This document shows, one piece after another, positions 9,582 through 20,023 of a stretch of DNA of 64,000 bases. The notes beneath the pieces were generated by a model, which saw nothing but the letters and a program-made list of their open reading frames with translations, made no database searches and was not told the origin of the DNA. Positions within the stretch are counted from its first letter, which is position 1, and every line of letters begins with the position of its first letter. The position numbers were made by a program, and so were the translations under genes. Origin of the DNA: Vibrio crassostreae (GTDB lineage: Bacteria; Pseudomonadota; Gammaproteobacteria; Enterobacterales; Vibrionaceae); contig NZ_AP025476.1 of NCBI RefSeq assembly GCF_024347415.1, positions 3,348,001 to 3,412,000 on the forward strand, written 5' to 3'.

Positions 9582-10248
9582 TATTTATCTGCCAAGGTAA
9601 GGTGTCCGCCAAATGAGCGACAACAAGTGCTAAATGGCGTAAAAAGAGCGTATCCATATGGGGTTGGAAATGTCCGCCATCTTCACTAGAAAAGGCGAGC
9701 AAGCCCAATGGAGACTGCTTAGCAAGCGGTAGTACTACATAAGAGCCTAGCTCTGGAACTGGATAATCACCAAACAAATCGTGTCTATCGGCTTTTCTCA
9801 GGCGTCCTAGATAAGCATCTTTGCCATTAAAATGGTTAAGCGAAAACTTCGAGTAACCCTCGGCACTAAGTTGATAAAAACCCGGTTGCGAAAGAATTCG
9901 AACATGCGCTTTAAGCCCAAGATCTAACGCTTTTTGTTCAACGGCTTTTATCACCTGCATGAAGTCACTGCATTTCAGCACTTGCGCTTGCAGATCCATA
10001 AACTCATAGAAGGTTTTATCGTTATTTGCCGCCAACGACATCAAGCCAGTGATCTCTTCTTCAAGCTCTTCGATTCGATGACGCTGGCGTTTAAGCTGAA
10101 CCTCAACCAGAGAAACAGCGCCCTGCTCAACGTTATTGATAGCAAGGCGATCAACCAAATCTTTTCGGTCTTGGAAAAAATCTGGGTTATCACGTAAATA
10201 TTCCGCGACCACTTCTGCGGTGAGTGCGTCGGCTTCAACGTAAGACAA
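9550..10248 (-). CDS. DUF484 protein (YigA-like, GAF-type fold)
   Basis: This 232-residue conserved protein starts at a TTG (10248) preceded by AGGA about 7 bases away. The N-terminal YLRDNPDFFQDRKDLV and the coiled-coil stretch RQRHRIEELEEEI are hallmarks of DUF484. The remainder resembles a GAF-type ligand-binding fold. In E. coli the homologous gene is also between dapF and xerC. Function is unknown. The 32-base overlap with xerC argues for tight co-expression. Confidence 0.85.
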   Translation of the reverse strand: MSYVEADALTAEVVAEYLRDNPDFFQDRKDLVDRLAINNVEQGAVSLVEVQLKRQRHRIEELEEEITGLMSLAANNDKTFYEFMDLQAQVLKCSDFMQVIKAVEQKALDLGLKAHVRILSQPGFYQLSAEGYSKFSLNHFNGKDAYLGRLRKADRHDLFGDYPVPELGSYVVLPLAKQSPLGLLAFSSEDGGHFQPHMDTLFLRHLALVVAHLADTLPWQINNEPRAQNTSS

Positions 10249-10293
10249 AACCTATCCTTTATATTTTATGAATCTATTGGTTATAAATCATTA

Positions 10294-11124
10294 TTAGCAA
10301 GAAAGTTGACCATCAAACACATGCGTCGCTGGGCCCGTCATATACAGAGGTTTTCCCGGGCCTTGCCAGCTAATGTGTAAGTCACCGCCAGGTAGACGAA
10401 CTTTTACATTCTCAGCCAATAAGCCTTGAGTAATGCCTACCGCAACCGCGCCACATGCACCGCTGCCACATGCTTGAGTTTCACCAGCACCACGTTCATA
10501 AACACGTAAGCGAACCTCTTCACGGTTAACCACCTGCATAAAGCCAGCATTAACACGTTCAGGGAAACGTTCATGTGATTCAAGAAGCGGGCCTAAGGTA
10601 TCCACATCAGCCGTGTCGACGTCATCAACAACAGTCACCACATGCGGGTTACCCATGCTTACTGCACCACAGAATAAAGTGTGTACATCCGTTCTTAGGA
10701 TATACGTCTTCTCTGGCTGCTTCGCCTTAAATGGAATCTTGCCAGGTTCGAACTCAGGAATGCCCATGTTCACCGTGATCAGGTCATTCTCTTCAATCTT
10801 GAGAACCATTTTACCTTTCTTGGTACTCACGTTGATGCTGTACTTATTCGTTAAGCCTTTCATGCGAACGAATCGTGCAAAACAACGAGCGCCATTACCA
10901 CACTGCTCCACTTCACTGCCATCCGCATTAAATATGCGATAATGGAAATCAGTTTCTGGATCATAGGGAGCCTCAACCACAAGTAGCTGATCAAAGCCCA
11001 CGCCAGTGTGACGATCCGCCAAACGACGGATCAAATCTGGAGAAAAGAAAATATTTTGAGTAATGCAGTCCACGACCATGAAATCATTGCCCAAACCATG
11101 CATTTTAGAAAAGTGGAAGTGCAT
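10294..11124 (-). CDS. dapF: diaminopimelate epimerase
   Basis: DapF interconverts LL- and meso-diaminopimelate, the last step before lysine and a precursor of peptidoglycan. The protein is 276 residues, the usual size. The two catalytic cysteines are visible in EQCGNGARC (about residue 75) and [10 protein letters not shown] (about residue 219). The N-terminal [12 protein letters not shown] is strongly conserved. It lies 11 bases downstream of lysA, so substrate and product steps are co-transcribed. Confidence 0.96.
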   Translation of the reverse strand: MHFHFSKMHGLGNDFMVVDCITQNIFFSPDLIRRLADRHTGVGFDQLLVVEAPYDPETDFHYRIFNADGSEVEQCGNGARCFARFVRMKGLTNKYSINVSTKKGKMVLKIEENDLITVNMGIPEFEPGKIPFKAKQPEKTYILRTDVHTLFCGAVSMGNPHVVTVVDDVDTADVDTLGPLLESHERFPERVNAGFMQVVNREEVRLRVYERGAGETQACGSGACGAVAVGITQGLLAENVKVRLPGGDLHISWQGPGKPLYMTGPATHVFDGQLSC

Positions 11125-11135
11125 AACGCTTAAAA

Positions 11136-12389
11136 TTACTCCGGAAGAATGTTTTCAAGTTCCCACAGACTCGTAAGCTCTTCACGCTGACGAACCAAGT
11201 GAGTTTTATCGCCATCCACCATCACTTCAGCCGCACGCGAACGAGTGTTGTAGTTAGATGACATCGCGAAGCCATAAGCACCCGCAGAACGAACCGCTAG
11301 CAGATCACCTTCTTCAAGAACAAGGTCACGATCTTTACCTAGGAAATCGCCTGTCTCGCAAATTGGGCCAACCAAATCGTAAGTCACCGCTTCACCCTGA
11401 CGCGGGCTCACAGGAACAATATCCTGCCAAGCTTGGTAAAGTGCTGGGCGCATTAGGTCGTTCATTGCTGCATCTATGATGGCAAAGTTCTTGTGCTCTG
11501 TTGGCTTGAGGAACTCAACTTTCGTTAATAGTACACCAGCGTTAGCAGCAATCGCTCTTCCAGGCTCGAAAATCAGCTCTAGATCAGAATGATTGTCTAG
11601 ACGAGCCAATAGTGCTTTTGCGTAATCTGAAGGTTGTGGTGGTAATTCATCACGATATACCACACCCAAACCACCACCAACATCAAGGTGCTTAATGTTA
11701 ATACCATCAGCACGTAGTTGGTCGATCAGAGCAAGCAAACGGTCAGTCGCATCAATGAAAGGTTCGATATCCGTTAACTGAGAACCGATGTGGCAATCAA
11801 TACCATGGATAGACAAGTTATCGAGTGTTTGTGCAAACGCATAGACAGCAGGAGCACGGTCGAAAGCAATACCAAACTTGTTATCACGCAGACCTGTAGA
11901 AATATAAGGGTGAGTGTTGGCATCAACATCTGGGTTGATACGCAGTGAAATCGGTGCTTTAACACCAAGCTCACCAGCCACTTTATTCAGTCGCTCTAGT
12001 TCTGGTTCAGACTCTACGTTGAAACACTTAATGTTCAACTCAAGCGCACGCTTCATTTCAGCAGCTGTTTTACCGACGCCAGAGAATACAACTTTAGCTG
12101 GATCGCCACCGGCAGCAACCACACGCTCTAGCTCACCGCCTGAAACGATATCGAAGCCTGAACCCAAACGAGCCAAAGTGTTTAATACGCCAAGGTTTGA
12201 GTTAGCTTTAACGGCATAACACACCAAGTGTGGATGCTCACCAACCGATGAATCAAACGCATTCCAGTGGCGTTCTAATGTTGCACGAGAATATACATAC
12301 AGCGGTGTACCATATTGCTCAGCTAGTTGTGAAAGTGCGACGTCCTCAGCCCAAAGCTGGCCATCTTCCTGATAGTTGAAGTAATCCAA
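11136..12389 (-). CDS. lysA: diaminopimelate decarboxylase
   Basis: LysA decarboxylates meso-diaminopimelate to L-lysine using pyridoxal phosphate. The PLP lysine is in CYAVKANSN, the glycine-rich phosphate loop in VGGGLGV, and the catalytic cysteine in GPICETGD. The family length of about 417 residues is met. The start codon is TTG (12389) with AAGGGA about 8 bases upstream. It is followed closely by dapF and preceded by lptM. Confidence 0.96.
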   Translation of the reverse strand: MDYFNYQEDGQLWAEDVALSQLAEQYGTPLYVYSRATLERHWNAFDSSVGEHPHLVCYAVKANSNLGVLNTLARLGSGFDIVSGGELERVVAAGGDPAKVVFSGVGKTAAEMKRALELNIKCFNVESEPELERLNKVAGELGVKAPISLRINPDVDANTHPYISTGLRDNKFGIAFDRAPAVYAFAQTLDNLSIHGIDCHIGSQLTDIEPFIDATDRLLALIDQLRADGINIKHLDVGGGLGVVYRDELPPQPSDYAKALLARLDNHSDLELIFEPGRAIAANAGVLLTKVEFLKPTEHKNFAIIDAAMNDLMRPALYQAWQDIVPVSPRQGEAVTYDLVGPICETGDFLGKDRDLVLEEGDLLAVRSAGAYGFAMSSNYNTRSRAAEVMVDGDKTHLVRQREELTSLWELENILPE

Positions 12390-12430
12390 AGTTCTTATCC
12401 CTTATAAATAACGATTTCTGCGTGTTTCAC

Positions 12431-12547
12431 TTATTGTGATTGTTCAGTCTGCTGAACTTCATCAGGATCGTATAACGGACCCGTTTGACCACAACCAGAA
12501 AGTCCAATAACGGACACCATAAACAGAGCGGTAATTAATTTTTTCAT
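12431..12547 (-). CDS. lptM: small lipoprotein LptM (YifL)
   Basis: The longer frame reaches 12667, but the ATG at 12547 gives a 38-residue lipoprotein, MKKLITALFMVSVIGLSGCG and onward, with lipobox LSGC. This is the length and form of LptM/YifL, which in E. coli binds the LptDE translocon and helps LptD mature. The short tail QTGPLYDP is the conserved part of the family. It is the first gene of the lysA-dapF-DUF484-xerC-yigB run and is divergent from cyaY with 75 bases between starts. Confidence 0.9.
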   Translation of the reverse strand: MKKLITALFMVSVIGLSGCGQTGPLYDPDEVQQTEQSQ

Positions 12548-12622
12548 TTTGCATATCGTGATTATTAACTCAATGCCCCCTATAATCGCACCACACTCAG
12601 GAAAAGCAATAGGATAGAAAGG

Positions 12623-12937
12623 ATGAACGAGACTGAATTTCATCAACTGGTCGATATACAGATGCAAAACATCGAAGAAGCTATCGATGAATCAGAGGCA
12701 GATATTGATTACGAAGTGACTGGTAACGTAATGACACTCGAGTTTGAGAACCGCAGCCAAATCATTATCAACCGCCAAGAACCAATGAAAGAAATCTGGT
12801 TAGCGTCTAAATCTGGTGGCTTTCACTTCAAGCTAGTTGACGACAAGTGGACATGTTCAAAGACGGGCATGGAGCTGTTTGAGATGGTGAAAGAAGAATG
12901 CGTGAAGCATGCAGGTGAAGAGATCGATTGGGTCTAA
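12623..12937 (+). CDS. cyaY: frataxin-like iron protein CyaY
   Basis: This 104-residue protein has the bacterial frataxin pattern: an acidic first helix (EEAIDESEADIDYE), the strand VMTLEFENRSQIIINRQ, and EIWLASKSGGFHF. CyaY binds iron and tunes IscS during Fe-S cluster assembly. It is divergent from lptM and convergent with cyaA, as in other gamma-proteobacteria. A hairpin terminator follows at 12956-12985. Confidence 0.95.
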   Translation: MNETEFHQLVDIQMQNIEEAIDESEADIDYEVTGNVMTLEFENRSQIIINRQEPMKEIWLASKSGGFHFKLVDDKWTCSKTGMELFEMVKEECVKHAGEEIDWV

Positions 12938-12955
12938 TCATTTGTAAGCAAAACT

Positions 12956-12985
12956 AAAAAGGAGTGAATCAATCACTCCTTTTTT
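12956..12985. terminator. bidirectional terminator between cyaY and cyaA
   Basis: AAAAAGGAGTGA, a short loop, and TCACTCCTTTTTT form a strong stem with A and T runs. It lies between the convergent cyaY and cyaA ends. Confidence 0.88.
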
Positions 12986-13008
12986 AATATCAATCAGTCT
13001 TAATAAGC

Positions 13009-15537
13009 CTAGATGTTGACTATCTTTGAACTCCGAGAAGCTAACGTCGCATCGTTACGGTAAGGCACAACGTAGGAGCTACCCTCTTCAGGGTGAACAA
13101 TCTGGTAGTACTGAGGTAAATTAAAGTTAATCAACTTAGACGACATCTTCGACTCATCTTTTACCGACGTATAGAAAGAATTCACACTCGCGATCATCTC
13201 ATCTTTTTCGCCGCTGTACTGGTGATACACCTCTACCTGATTCGACTCATCCAATACATAAATATTGAAACCTTTATCGGTATCTTCAAAGAAGAACTGA
13301 ATTAAGCCCTCACTCGCAAAGCCATCCACCACTTCTGGCAGTTGATACTCTTGCTCTTTATCGAGCATCAGTAAAGGCGAACCCTTCAGCTTATTGGTTG
13401 AGATACTACGGTAGAAGTCGACCGAGTTTTCCAACATCTGAACCGACACACCACGGCGCTCAAAGAACAGGCCAAACATCTTATTAGCTAAGCGAATGGC
13501 TTTAAAACGACGGCGCTTCTCTGGTTCAATCGGTTTCAACCTTAGGTCGATACACTCGGCAAGCAGTTGATACACCATGTTACGCATCACACCGCGCAGG
13601 TTTTTGCTGTAACAGAACACATCGACCGACTCTGGCGGCAACGCATCTTGGTGCATTTTGCCAAGTACCGTCTTAAGCGCATCCAGCATCGCCGTATCAC
13701 CTTGAAAATGCAGCGTACGTACTTCATGCCAAGAGTTACGATAAACCAAATCAACACTACCGACTAAACTCTTACCTTCTTCACCAAAGCTGAAGATATC
13801 CGCATTCTTGAGATCCACTTTTAATGCACGACCACTTAATTCAGAAGTCGGGTCATTTTCAAAGTTGATGAACATCGCCAACTGGCTAATCTCACATGGG
13901 CTAGCCAGGGCCTGCATACTTGGGCGACGCTTACGTAAAGAGAAGGTATTACGCAGATCACTCACCATTTGATAGAACTTATCGATATCAATATGGGCAT
14001 CACGCACCACAGAGTGCAGACGTGTCGACTCAGTAATCAAGCCATTAAAGAATGACCAAGCAACCAACTTACTCAAGTACTCATGGTGTTCCAGAGAAGG
14101 CTGACCAAGAATACGATGCGCTACCAGTGGCTGTTTATACAAGTACCAACCGGCTTTATTCGACTGACCCTGACGAACTTCGATGAAGCTCAAGTCGGGT
14201 TCATGCAGATCAGGAGAGATTTGTGGGTTCAGTAGCGTCACTTTACCAGGCAAGACCTCAAACGCAGCGTAAAGTTTACGTGCCAAGATACTGATATCTT
14301 GTGGGCTGATGGCTGAAGTGATGTCATTACGACGCGCAAATTGAATCAGGTTGCGGTAGCTCAGCATCAAGGCATCAAGTAGTGCATGGTGTACCACTTT
14401 AACCTGTTCAACCTTCCAGTTACGGCGGTTATCGAGCTCAGCAATAATTTCCTGTCCCCAATCCCAAGACTTAGTCATCTCAGTTAAGGCTTCACGACGC
14501 CATGCAACAGAACCAATGCCAGCTTCGCGTGACAACTTCTCGTGAGTCTTTAGGTAGAAACAACGTCTTACCAAATCCAATCGAGTGTGGTCATTGATAC
14601 GCTCTAGGTAACGCGTCACCTTCTCTAGCATCAGATAGTAGCTATCCATACCATACAGATCAGGTTCATCCGCAAAGAAACGGCGCTTGGTATCAATACT
14701 CAACAATTGAGTATTTGGGTATTCCCATGAATAAGCTTCTAACAAGATCGCCTTTAACACCGATTTATACGGTGAGTCGATACTCTTGTAGAGCTGCCAC
14801 AGGTTAGAACCAAAGTACTCTTCAGCGGGAATACGATTCAGCTTACCGAAATCGATCCACTGTGAGCAGTCAAGATAGCCATCCTGACATAAGCCTTGAA
14901 CATACTCGTCGTAACACTCTTCCATTTCTGGAGGAATGATTTGCCACAACAAGCGCTGGCCAGCCAAACGAACCGCAGAACGATAGAACTCATCAAGCAA
15001 TAACAAGTGCTGCGAAGAGCCACAGTTATCACCGGTCATCTCTTCTGAATGGTTCGAACGAAAACGCTCTTCATCCATCAAGAAGAAGTTAGCTTCAACC
15101 CCTAAGGTTTCAGCCCAATCGGTAATCAGCAGACATTTGTTGGTTAGGCTGTCGCGAGATGCGCCATCCATATCTGGAGACACACATACCCAGATATCAA
15201 GATCACTTGAAGTACTTTGACCAATAGAAGAAGTACTGCCCATGGTGTACAAGCCAAGGATGGCAGGTTCAGCAGCCTCGGTAAGTTTACCACCCAGCGT
15301 TAATTCGGTATCAGAGACAAATTGCTTTTGGAATTCATTAAGCGTGAAGCTACGAATTCCAAAAGGAACTTGTTGGTCGTAATAACCAGGCATCATCGGG
15401 TGATTAAAGTGAAGCAGTGCGGGAATAAGGTTGAAAACTCGCTGGCCTTGCACATTCATCAACGCCAACGCACGATCAATGCGCTGCTGATTTAGATTGT
15501 CTAATCGTTGAATCAAAGTTTGAGTGTAAGCCTGCAA
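13009..15537 (-). CDS. cyaA: class I adenylate cyclase
   Basis: This 842-residue enterobacterial-type cyclase makes cyclic AMP, the signal for CRP. The catalytic N-terminal region has the nucleotidyltransferase motif GSTSSIGQSTSSDLDIWV near residue 105. The C-terminal half is the regulatory domain controlled by the phosphotransferase system in E. coli. Translation starts at TTG (15537); a TTG start is also known for E. coli cyaA, where it limits expression. The gene is divergent from hemC. A candidate CRP site lies at 15600-15621, compatible with feedback repression. Confidence 0.96.
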   Translation of the reverse strand: MQAYTQTLIQRLDNLNQQRIDRALALMNVQGQRVFNLIPALLHFNHPMMPGYYDQQVPFGIRSFTLNEFQKQFVSDTELTLGGKLTEAAEPAILGLYTMGSTSSIGQSTSSDLDIWVCVSPDMDGASRDSLTNKCLLITDWAETLGVEANFFLMDEERFRSNHSEEMTGDNCGSSQHLLLLDEFYRSAVRLAGQRLLWQIIPPEMEECYDEYVQGLCQDGYLDCSQWIDFGKLNRIPAEEYFGSNLWQLYKSIDSPYKSVLKAILLEAYSWEYPNTQLLSIDTKRRFFADEPDLYGMDSYYLMLEKVTRYLERINDHTRLDLVRRCFYLKTHEKLSREAGIGSVAWRREALTEMTKSWDWGQEIIAELDNRRNWKVEQVKVVHHALLDALMLSYRNLIQFARRNDITSAISPQDISILARKLYAAFEVLPGKVTLLNPQISPDLHEPDLSFIEVRQGQSNKAGWYLYKQPLVAHRILGQPSLEHHEYLSKLVAWSFFNGLITESTRLHSVVRDAHIDIDKFYQMVSDLRNTFSLRKRRPSMQALASPCEISQLAMFINFENDPTSELSGRALKVDLKNADIFSFGEEGKSLVGSVDLVYRNSWHEVRTLHFQGDTAMLDALKTVLGKMHQDALPPESVDVFCYSKNLRGVMRNMVYQLLAECIDLRLKPIEPEKRRRFKAIRLANKMFGLFFERRGVSVQMLENSVDFYRSISTNKLKGSPLLMLDKEQEYQLPEVVDGFASEGLIQFFFEDTDKGFNIYVLDESNQVEVYHQYSGEKDEMIASVNSFYTSVKDESKMSSKLINFNLPQYYQIVHPEEGSSYVVPYRNDATLASRSSKIVNI

Positions 15538-15599
15538 GGTAAGTCCTTGGTTTGAGGTTAAGTGCAGTTCTGTTTAGTTACTGAACGAAAGCAGCAACA

Positions 15600-15621
15600 A
15601 AACGTGATCAATTTAACACTT
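15600..15621 (-). promoter_or_regulatory. candidate CRP site upstream of cyaA
   Basis: AAACGTGATCAATTTAACACTT fits the CRP consensus TGTGA-N6-TCACA at 8 of 10 core positions (CGTGA / TAACA). It lies about 65 bases upstream of the cyaA start, in the 344-base gap between cyaA and hemC. cyaA is repressed by CRP in E. coli. Apart from this I see only unassigned promoter sequence in the gap. Confidence 0.4.
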
Positions 15622-15881
15622 TTAGCCTTAATGGTAAAGCAAAGGAACCCGTCATACTGGTCAATTCCTTGATGACAGAAAGTTAAACTCACGGCGCCGT
15701 AGTGTCCTCTTTATTGACTATTTCTAATAATAGCCCATGTTTCAAATGAGATACCAATCACACTATTTTGGTGAACTAATGAAAATCTCTCAGCTATCAA
15801 AGTATCAAATGATCAAACAGTAAGAATTCTCGCCTCATAATGGTAGGATTAGGCTATTACAGAACCTATATCGGAACCACC

Positions 15882-16820
15882 ATGACAAATTCAGCACCAA
15901 TCCGTATCGCGACCAGAAAAAGCCCTCTTGCCCTTTGGCAGGCATACTTTGTAAGGGATGCACTGCAAGCTGCTCACCCTGGTTTAGAGGTTGAGTTGGT
16001 AACTATGGTGACCAAAGGTGACATCATCCTCGACACTCCCCTTGCTAAAGTGGGCGGTAAAGGACTGTTCGTTAAAGAACTTGAAGTAGCAATGCTAGAA
16101 GGTCGTGCTGACCTAGCCGTTCACTCAATGAAAGATGTACCTGTCGACTTTCCTGAAGGTCTAGGTCTGGTAACGATTTGTGAGCGTGAAGACCCACGTG
16201 ACGCATTCGTATCAAACACTTACAACAATATTGATGAGCTACCACAAGGTGCTGTCGTGGGTACATGCAGCCTGCGTCGTCAGTGTCAATTACTTGAGTC
16301 TCGCCCCGACTTAATCATCAAGGAGCTACGCGGCAACGTGGGTACTCGCCTAGGTAAACTCGATGATGGCCAATACGATGCTATCGTCCTAGCGGCAGCT
16401 GGCCTTAAGCGCCTAGAACTTGAAGAGCGTATCCGTAGCTTTATCGAACCAGAGCAGTCTCTACCGGCTGTCGGTCAAGGTGCTGTTGGCATTGAATGTC
16501 GTCTTGATGATGAGCGTCTGATTAAACTTCTTGAACCACTAAACCACCAAGACACAGCCGATCGCGTGCTTTGCGAACGAGCAATGAACCTTACTCTAGA
16601 AGGTGGTTGTCAGGTGCCTATCGGTAGCTATTCACTATTAGACGGCGACAATATCTGGCTACGTGCATTAGTTGGTGAACCGGATGGTTCTAAGATGGTT
16701 CGTGGTGAGATCTCTGGTTCTCGTAAGGATGCAGAAGCGCTTGGCGTGACTCTAGCAAATCAATTGCTGGATGATGGTGCAAGAGAAATCCTAACCAAGC
16801 TCTACGCTGACCAAGAATAA
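15882..16820 (+). CDS. hemC: hydroxymethylbilane synthase (porphobilinogen deaminase)
   Basis: HemC joins four porphobilinogens into hydroxymethylbilane. The frame is open from 15840, but the ATG at 15882 gives the conserved [21 protein letters not shown] start and a 312-residue protein of normal length. The cysteine that carries the dipyrromethane cofactor is in EGGCQVPIG. It is first in the operon hemC-hemD-hemX-hemY, and hemD starts 2 bases after its stop. Confidence 0.96.
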   Translation: MTNSAPIRIATRKSPLALWQAYFVRDALQAAHPGLEVELVTMVTKGDIILDTPLAKVGGKGLFVKELEVAMLEGRADLAVHSMKDVPVDFPEGLGLVTICEREDPRDAFVSNTYNNIDELPQGAVVGTCSLRRQCQLLESRPDLIIKELRGNVGTRLGKLDDGQYDAIVLAAAGLKRLELEERIRSFIEPEQSLPAVGQGAVGIECRLDDERLIKLLEPLNHQDTADRVLCERAMNLTLEGGCQVPIGSYSLLDGDNIWLRALVGEPDGSKMVRGEISGSRKDAEALGVTLANQLLDDGAREILTKLYADQE

Positions 16821-16822
16821 TC

Positions 16823-17551
16823 ATGACAGTGTTGGTGACTCGCCCCGGTTCAGAGGGGCAATCGCTTTGCCAACAACTAGCGGATGAAGGGATTCAAGCA
16901 ATCCATCATCCGCTGATTCGTATCGTTGATAATCCAAACTCTGCGGATTTAAGCACCAAGCTCAGTAACAGCGATATCATCATCGCCGTCAGTCACCACG
17001 CCGTGACCGCTGCCCAAAACATCCTTTCGAAAACCTCATCCATTTGGCCTACTTCGCCGCTTTATCTTGGCGTTGGTCAAAAAACTGCGCACGTTTTAAG
17101 CAAAGTCTGTAAACAAAAAGTAAACTACCCTCAAGTTAGTGATAGTGAACACCTTCTTAAACTTACTGAACTTAATGGCGTAGAAAATAAGTCCATTTTG
17201 ATACTACGTGGTAATGGTGGGCGTGAGCTCATTAGAGATTATCTACTCAACCGAGGTGCACAAGTCTCTTATTGTGAGACCTACCGTAGAGAATATATTC
17301 CCATTAGCGACCACAATACCTATCAAACATGGATAAACAAAAAAGCGTCCAAAGTTGTCATCACTAGTCAGGAACAATTGGAGTATCTCTGCTCAATTAC
17401 CCCTGATGAGTATTTGACTTGGCTTTCAACAAGACACCTATTTGTCCCAAGTCAGCGCATAGTAGAACGAGCACAACAACTCGGCTTCTCGAACGTGACC
17501 AATACTCACAGTGCTACGAACCAAATATTACTGGCTGCTCTCCGGCCCTAG
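16823..17551 (+). CDS. hemD: uroporphyrinogen-III synthase
   Basis: HemD cyclises hydroxymethylbilane with inversion of ring D to give uroporphyrinogen III. The 242-residue sequence starts MTVLVTRPGSEG and has ILRGNGGRELI near the middle, both typical of this poorly conserved family. Its position between hemC and hemX settles the call. Confidence 0.93.
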   Translation: MTVLVTRPGSEGQSLCQQLADEGIQAIHHPLIRIVDNPNSADLSTKLSNSDIIIAVSHHAVTAAQNILSKTSSIWPTSPLYLGVGQKTAHVLSKVCKQKVNYPQVSDSEHLLKLTELNGVENKSILILRGNGGRELIRDYLLNRGAQVSYCETYRREYIPISDHNTYQTWINKKASKVVITSQEQLEYLCSITPDEYLTWLSTRHLFVPSQRIVERAQQLGFSNVTNTHSATNQILLAALRP

Positions 17552-17569
17552 CTAGAACAGGAAATAAGC

Positions 17570-18796
17570 ATGACAAGCAAAAAAAATAACGAGCATATTG
17601 AACCTGAAAAGAAACAAGACACTCAGCCAGTAGTTGTTGAAAACGAAAAAGCTGACTCTACAGAGACAAAACAGCCCGAACAGAAGCTTGACGCCTCTGC
17701 GTCAAAGACCGCTAAAAATGAACAGCCTCAAACTGAGCATAAAGAGCAAGTAGAGAAAGCAGAAAAGCAAGGTAAGCGCGGTGTCAAACTAGGCGCTATT
17801 GCGATCGCTATTTCGATTATTTTCAGTGGCGGTATCGCATTTCAAATGCAGCAAAAGAGCGCTGAGTATTCAGCTCAAATCGCCGCTCTTCAAGCACAGC
17901 TTCAAAATACCCAATCTGCAGTAAATAAAGACCTACAAACCATCAAGCAAGAGACTATCCAAGAAGCGTCACACGCGGTGGAGAAAACTCAGGTCGTACA
18001 GTCTCAACAGCAGAAGAGTATTCAAAGCCTACAGTTAGCAGTGGCTGACGTTAAAGGTCGCCGCCCGAATGACTGGTTACTTGCCGAAGCCGATTACCTT
18101 GTGAAACTAGCGGGACGTAAACTGTTCCTAGAGCATGATGCCGTTAGCGCAACCAAGTTAATGGAAAGTGCCGATCAACGTATCGCAGCACTGAACGACC
18201 CTAGCTTAGTGTCACTGCGTCAATCAATGACCAATGATATTACTAAACTTCGCACAATTCCTCTGATCGACCGTGACGGTTTAGTTCTACGCATCACAAG
18301 TCTGCAACAGCAAGTCGATACGCTTCCGCTTGCCAATGCGATTCTTCCTGAAGCCGCAGTTGTTGAGAAAAAAGCAGTATCGCAAGATATTAATGATTGG
18401 CAAAACAACCTGATGACGTCGATGAAAGACTTCTCAGAAAACTTCATCACATTCCGCAGTCGTGATGGCGAAGTTATCCCTCTACTATCACCAGAACAGC
18501 ATTTCTACCTGCGTGAAAACATCAAAGGTAAATTAGAAACCGCGATTCGCGCCGTCTACAAAGAACAAGGTGAACTCTATAGTGCAGCTCTTAATACCGC
18601 TAGCGAGTGGTCGAAAGCGTACCTAAACCAAGATAACAACTCAGTGATTGAATTTGAGAAAGCAATTAAACAGTTAAGTGAACAGAACATCTCTGTGAAA
18701 TACCCTGTAAAGCTTGAATCTCAAAATGAGTTGTCAGATGTCATTCGTGAACGTCTACGCCGTGAGGTAACGGTAATGACCTCGGAGGAGAAATAA
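17570..18796 (+). CDS. hemX: HemX membrane protein
   Basis: This 408-residue protein has a charged N-terminal tail rich in lysine, glutamate and glutamine (about residues 1-70), one membrane segment around LGAIAIAISIIFSGGIAF, and a long periplasmic helical region. It is often annotated as uroporphyrinogen-III methyltransferase, but no SAM-binding methyltransferase motif is visible and the gene name HemX is safer. The next gene starts within its stop codon (TAATG). Confidence 0.9.
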   Translation: MTSKKNNEHIEPEKKQDTQPVVVENEKADSTETKQPEQKLDASASKTAKNEQPQTEHKEQVEKAEKQGKRGVKLGAIAIAISIIFSGGIAFQMQQKSAEYSAQIAALQAQLQNTQSAVNKDLQTIKQETIQEASHAVEKTQVVQSQQQKSIQSLQLAVADVKGRRPNDWLLAEADYLVKLAGRKLFLEHDAVSATKLMESADQRIAALNDPSLVSLRQSMTNDITKLRTIPLIDRDGLVLRITSLQQQVDTLPLANAILPEAAVVEKKAVSQDINDWQNNLMTSMKDFSENFITFRSRDGEVIPLLSPEQHFYLRENIKGKLETAIRAVYKEQGELYSAALNTASEWSKAYLNQDNNSVIEFEKAIKQLSEQNISVKYPVKLESQNELSDVIRERLRREVTVMTSEEK

Positions 18797-19977
18797 TGAT
18801 TCGTTTGATTTTTCTTTTCCTTGTACTCGGTGCGGGTCTGTTTGTCGGTACTCAGTTCTCGGGTCAACAAGGTTATGTGCTGATCTCAATTGCCAATAAG
18901 ACGATTGAGATGAGTGTGACAACAATGGCTATCTTTGTGATTGCCCTTTTGGCCGCACTGTTTGGCTTAGAGTACCTATTTAAGAAGCTTATGTACGCGA
19001 GCTCAACAACTTGGAACTGGTTCAGCGTTCGTAAACTAAAACGCTCGCGTCGTTATACCAATGAAGGCATCATCAAGCTTCTTGAGGGTGATTGGAAAGG
19101 CGCAGAGAAAAAGGTAACTCGCTGGGCTAACCATCACGACATGCCTCTACTTTGTTATTTAGTCGCTTCTCAAGCGGCTCACGAACAGGGTAATACGAAA
19201 GAGCGTGATAAGTACATCGAGCTTGCTAGCCAGCAGGACGACTCTCTACTGGCTGTTGAGCTAACTAAAGCAAAACAACAGATCAGTGAGTCGAACTACG
19301 AAGCCGCATTCGATACACTTTCGACCTTAAAAGGTACATACCCTAATAACACCGCTGTACTTGGCCTATTAAAAGCCACCTACATGCAGCTTAAACTCTG
19401 GCAGCCATTACTAGAGTTAACGCCTAAGCTAGCTAAAAACAAGCTTCTTACGACTGATGAGCAAGTTGAGTTAGAACAGAAAGCACAATGTGGTTTACTT
19501 CATGATGTCGCACAACAGCAAGGTAGCGAAGGCTTAATTAGTCACTGGAACAAGCTTTCAAGAAAGCAGAAGCAGAGCTCACACCTTGTATCATGCTTTG
19601 TGAAACAACTGATCGCTCGTAAAGCCGACTCAGAAGCCTTCACAGTGATCAAAGAGAACATTGCTAAGAGCAGTTCAAATGAGCTCTACATGCTGCTTCC
19701 AGAGCTTAACCTTGCCGATCACCATCCAGTAGTGGTCATGCTAGAACGTGCAATCAGTAAAGACAGTGGTAATGCCGAAGCACACAGCGCGTTGGCTCAG
19801 TTCTACCTAAGAGAGCAGAAGTGGGCGGAAGCACAAAGCCACTTCGAAAAAGCCCTAGCACTTCGCTCAAATGTTTCAGATTACGGATACCTATCCGACG
19901 CACTAGAGAAGCAAAACTTGACGAAAGCAGCTCACGAGGTTTCTCGTAAAGCGCTCGCTCTAGTTCAGCCAGCTTAA
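18796..19977 (+). CDS. hemY: HemY inner-membrane TPR protein
   Basis: This 393-residue protein has two N-terminal membrane segments (about residues 1-20 and 40-62) followed by a helical TPR-like domain, for example AHSALAQFYLREQKWAEAQSH near the C-terminus. It is the enterobacterial HemY of the hemCDXY operon, implicated in haem synthesis but not the Bacillus protoporphyrinogen oxidase of the same name. It overlaps the hemX stop by one base and is followed by a terminator. Confidence 0.92.
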   Translation: MIRLIFLFLVLGAGLFVGTQFSGQQGYVLISIANKTIEMSVTTMAIFVIALLAALFGLEYLFKKLMYASSTTWNWFSVRKLKRSRRYTNEGIIKLLEGDWKGAEKKVTRWANHHDMPLLCYLVASQAAHEQGNTKERDKYIELASQQDDSLLAVELTKAKQQISESNYEAAFDTLSTLKGTYPNNTAVLGLLKATYMQLKLWQPLLELTPKLAKNKLLTTDEQVELEQKAQCGLLHDVAQQQGSEGLISHWNKLSRKQKQSSHLVSCFVKQLIARKADSEAFTVIKENIAKSSSNELYMLLPELNLADHHPVVVMLERAISKDSGNAEAHSALAQFYLREQKWAEAQSHFEKALALRSNVSDYGYLSDALEKQNLTKAAHEVSRKALALVQPA

Positions 19978-19996
19978 GTCAAAACAACTCAAACTA

Positions 19997-20023
19997 AGCC
20001 GATGCCAAGCATCGGCTTTTTTA
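19997..20023 (+). terminator. terminator of the hem operon
   Basis: AGCCGATGC-CAA-GCATCGGCT followed by a run of T, 20 bases after the hemY stop. Confidence 0.9.

Noticed and set aside
17570..18796. HemX as a uroporphyrinogen-III methyltransferase
   Set aside because: There is no SAM-dependent methyltransferase motif; the sequence is a single-pass membrane protein with a helical periplasmic part.
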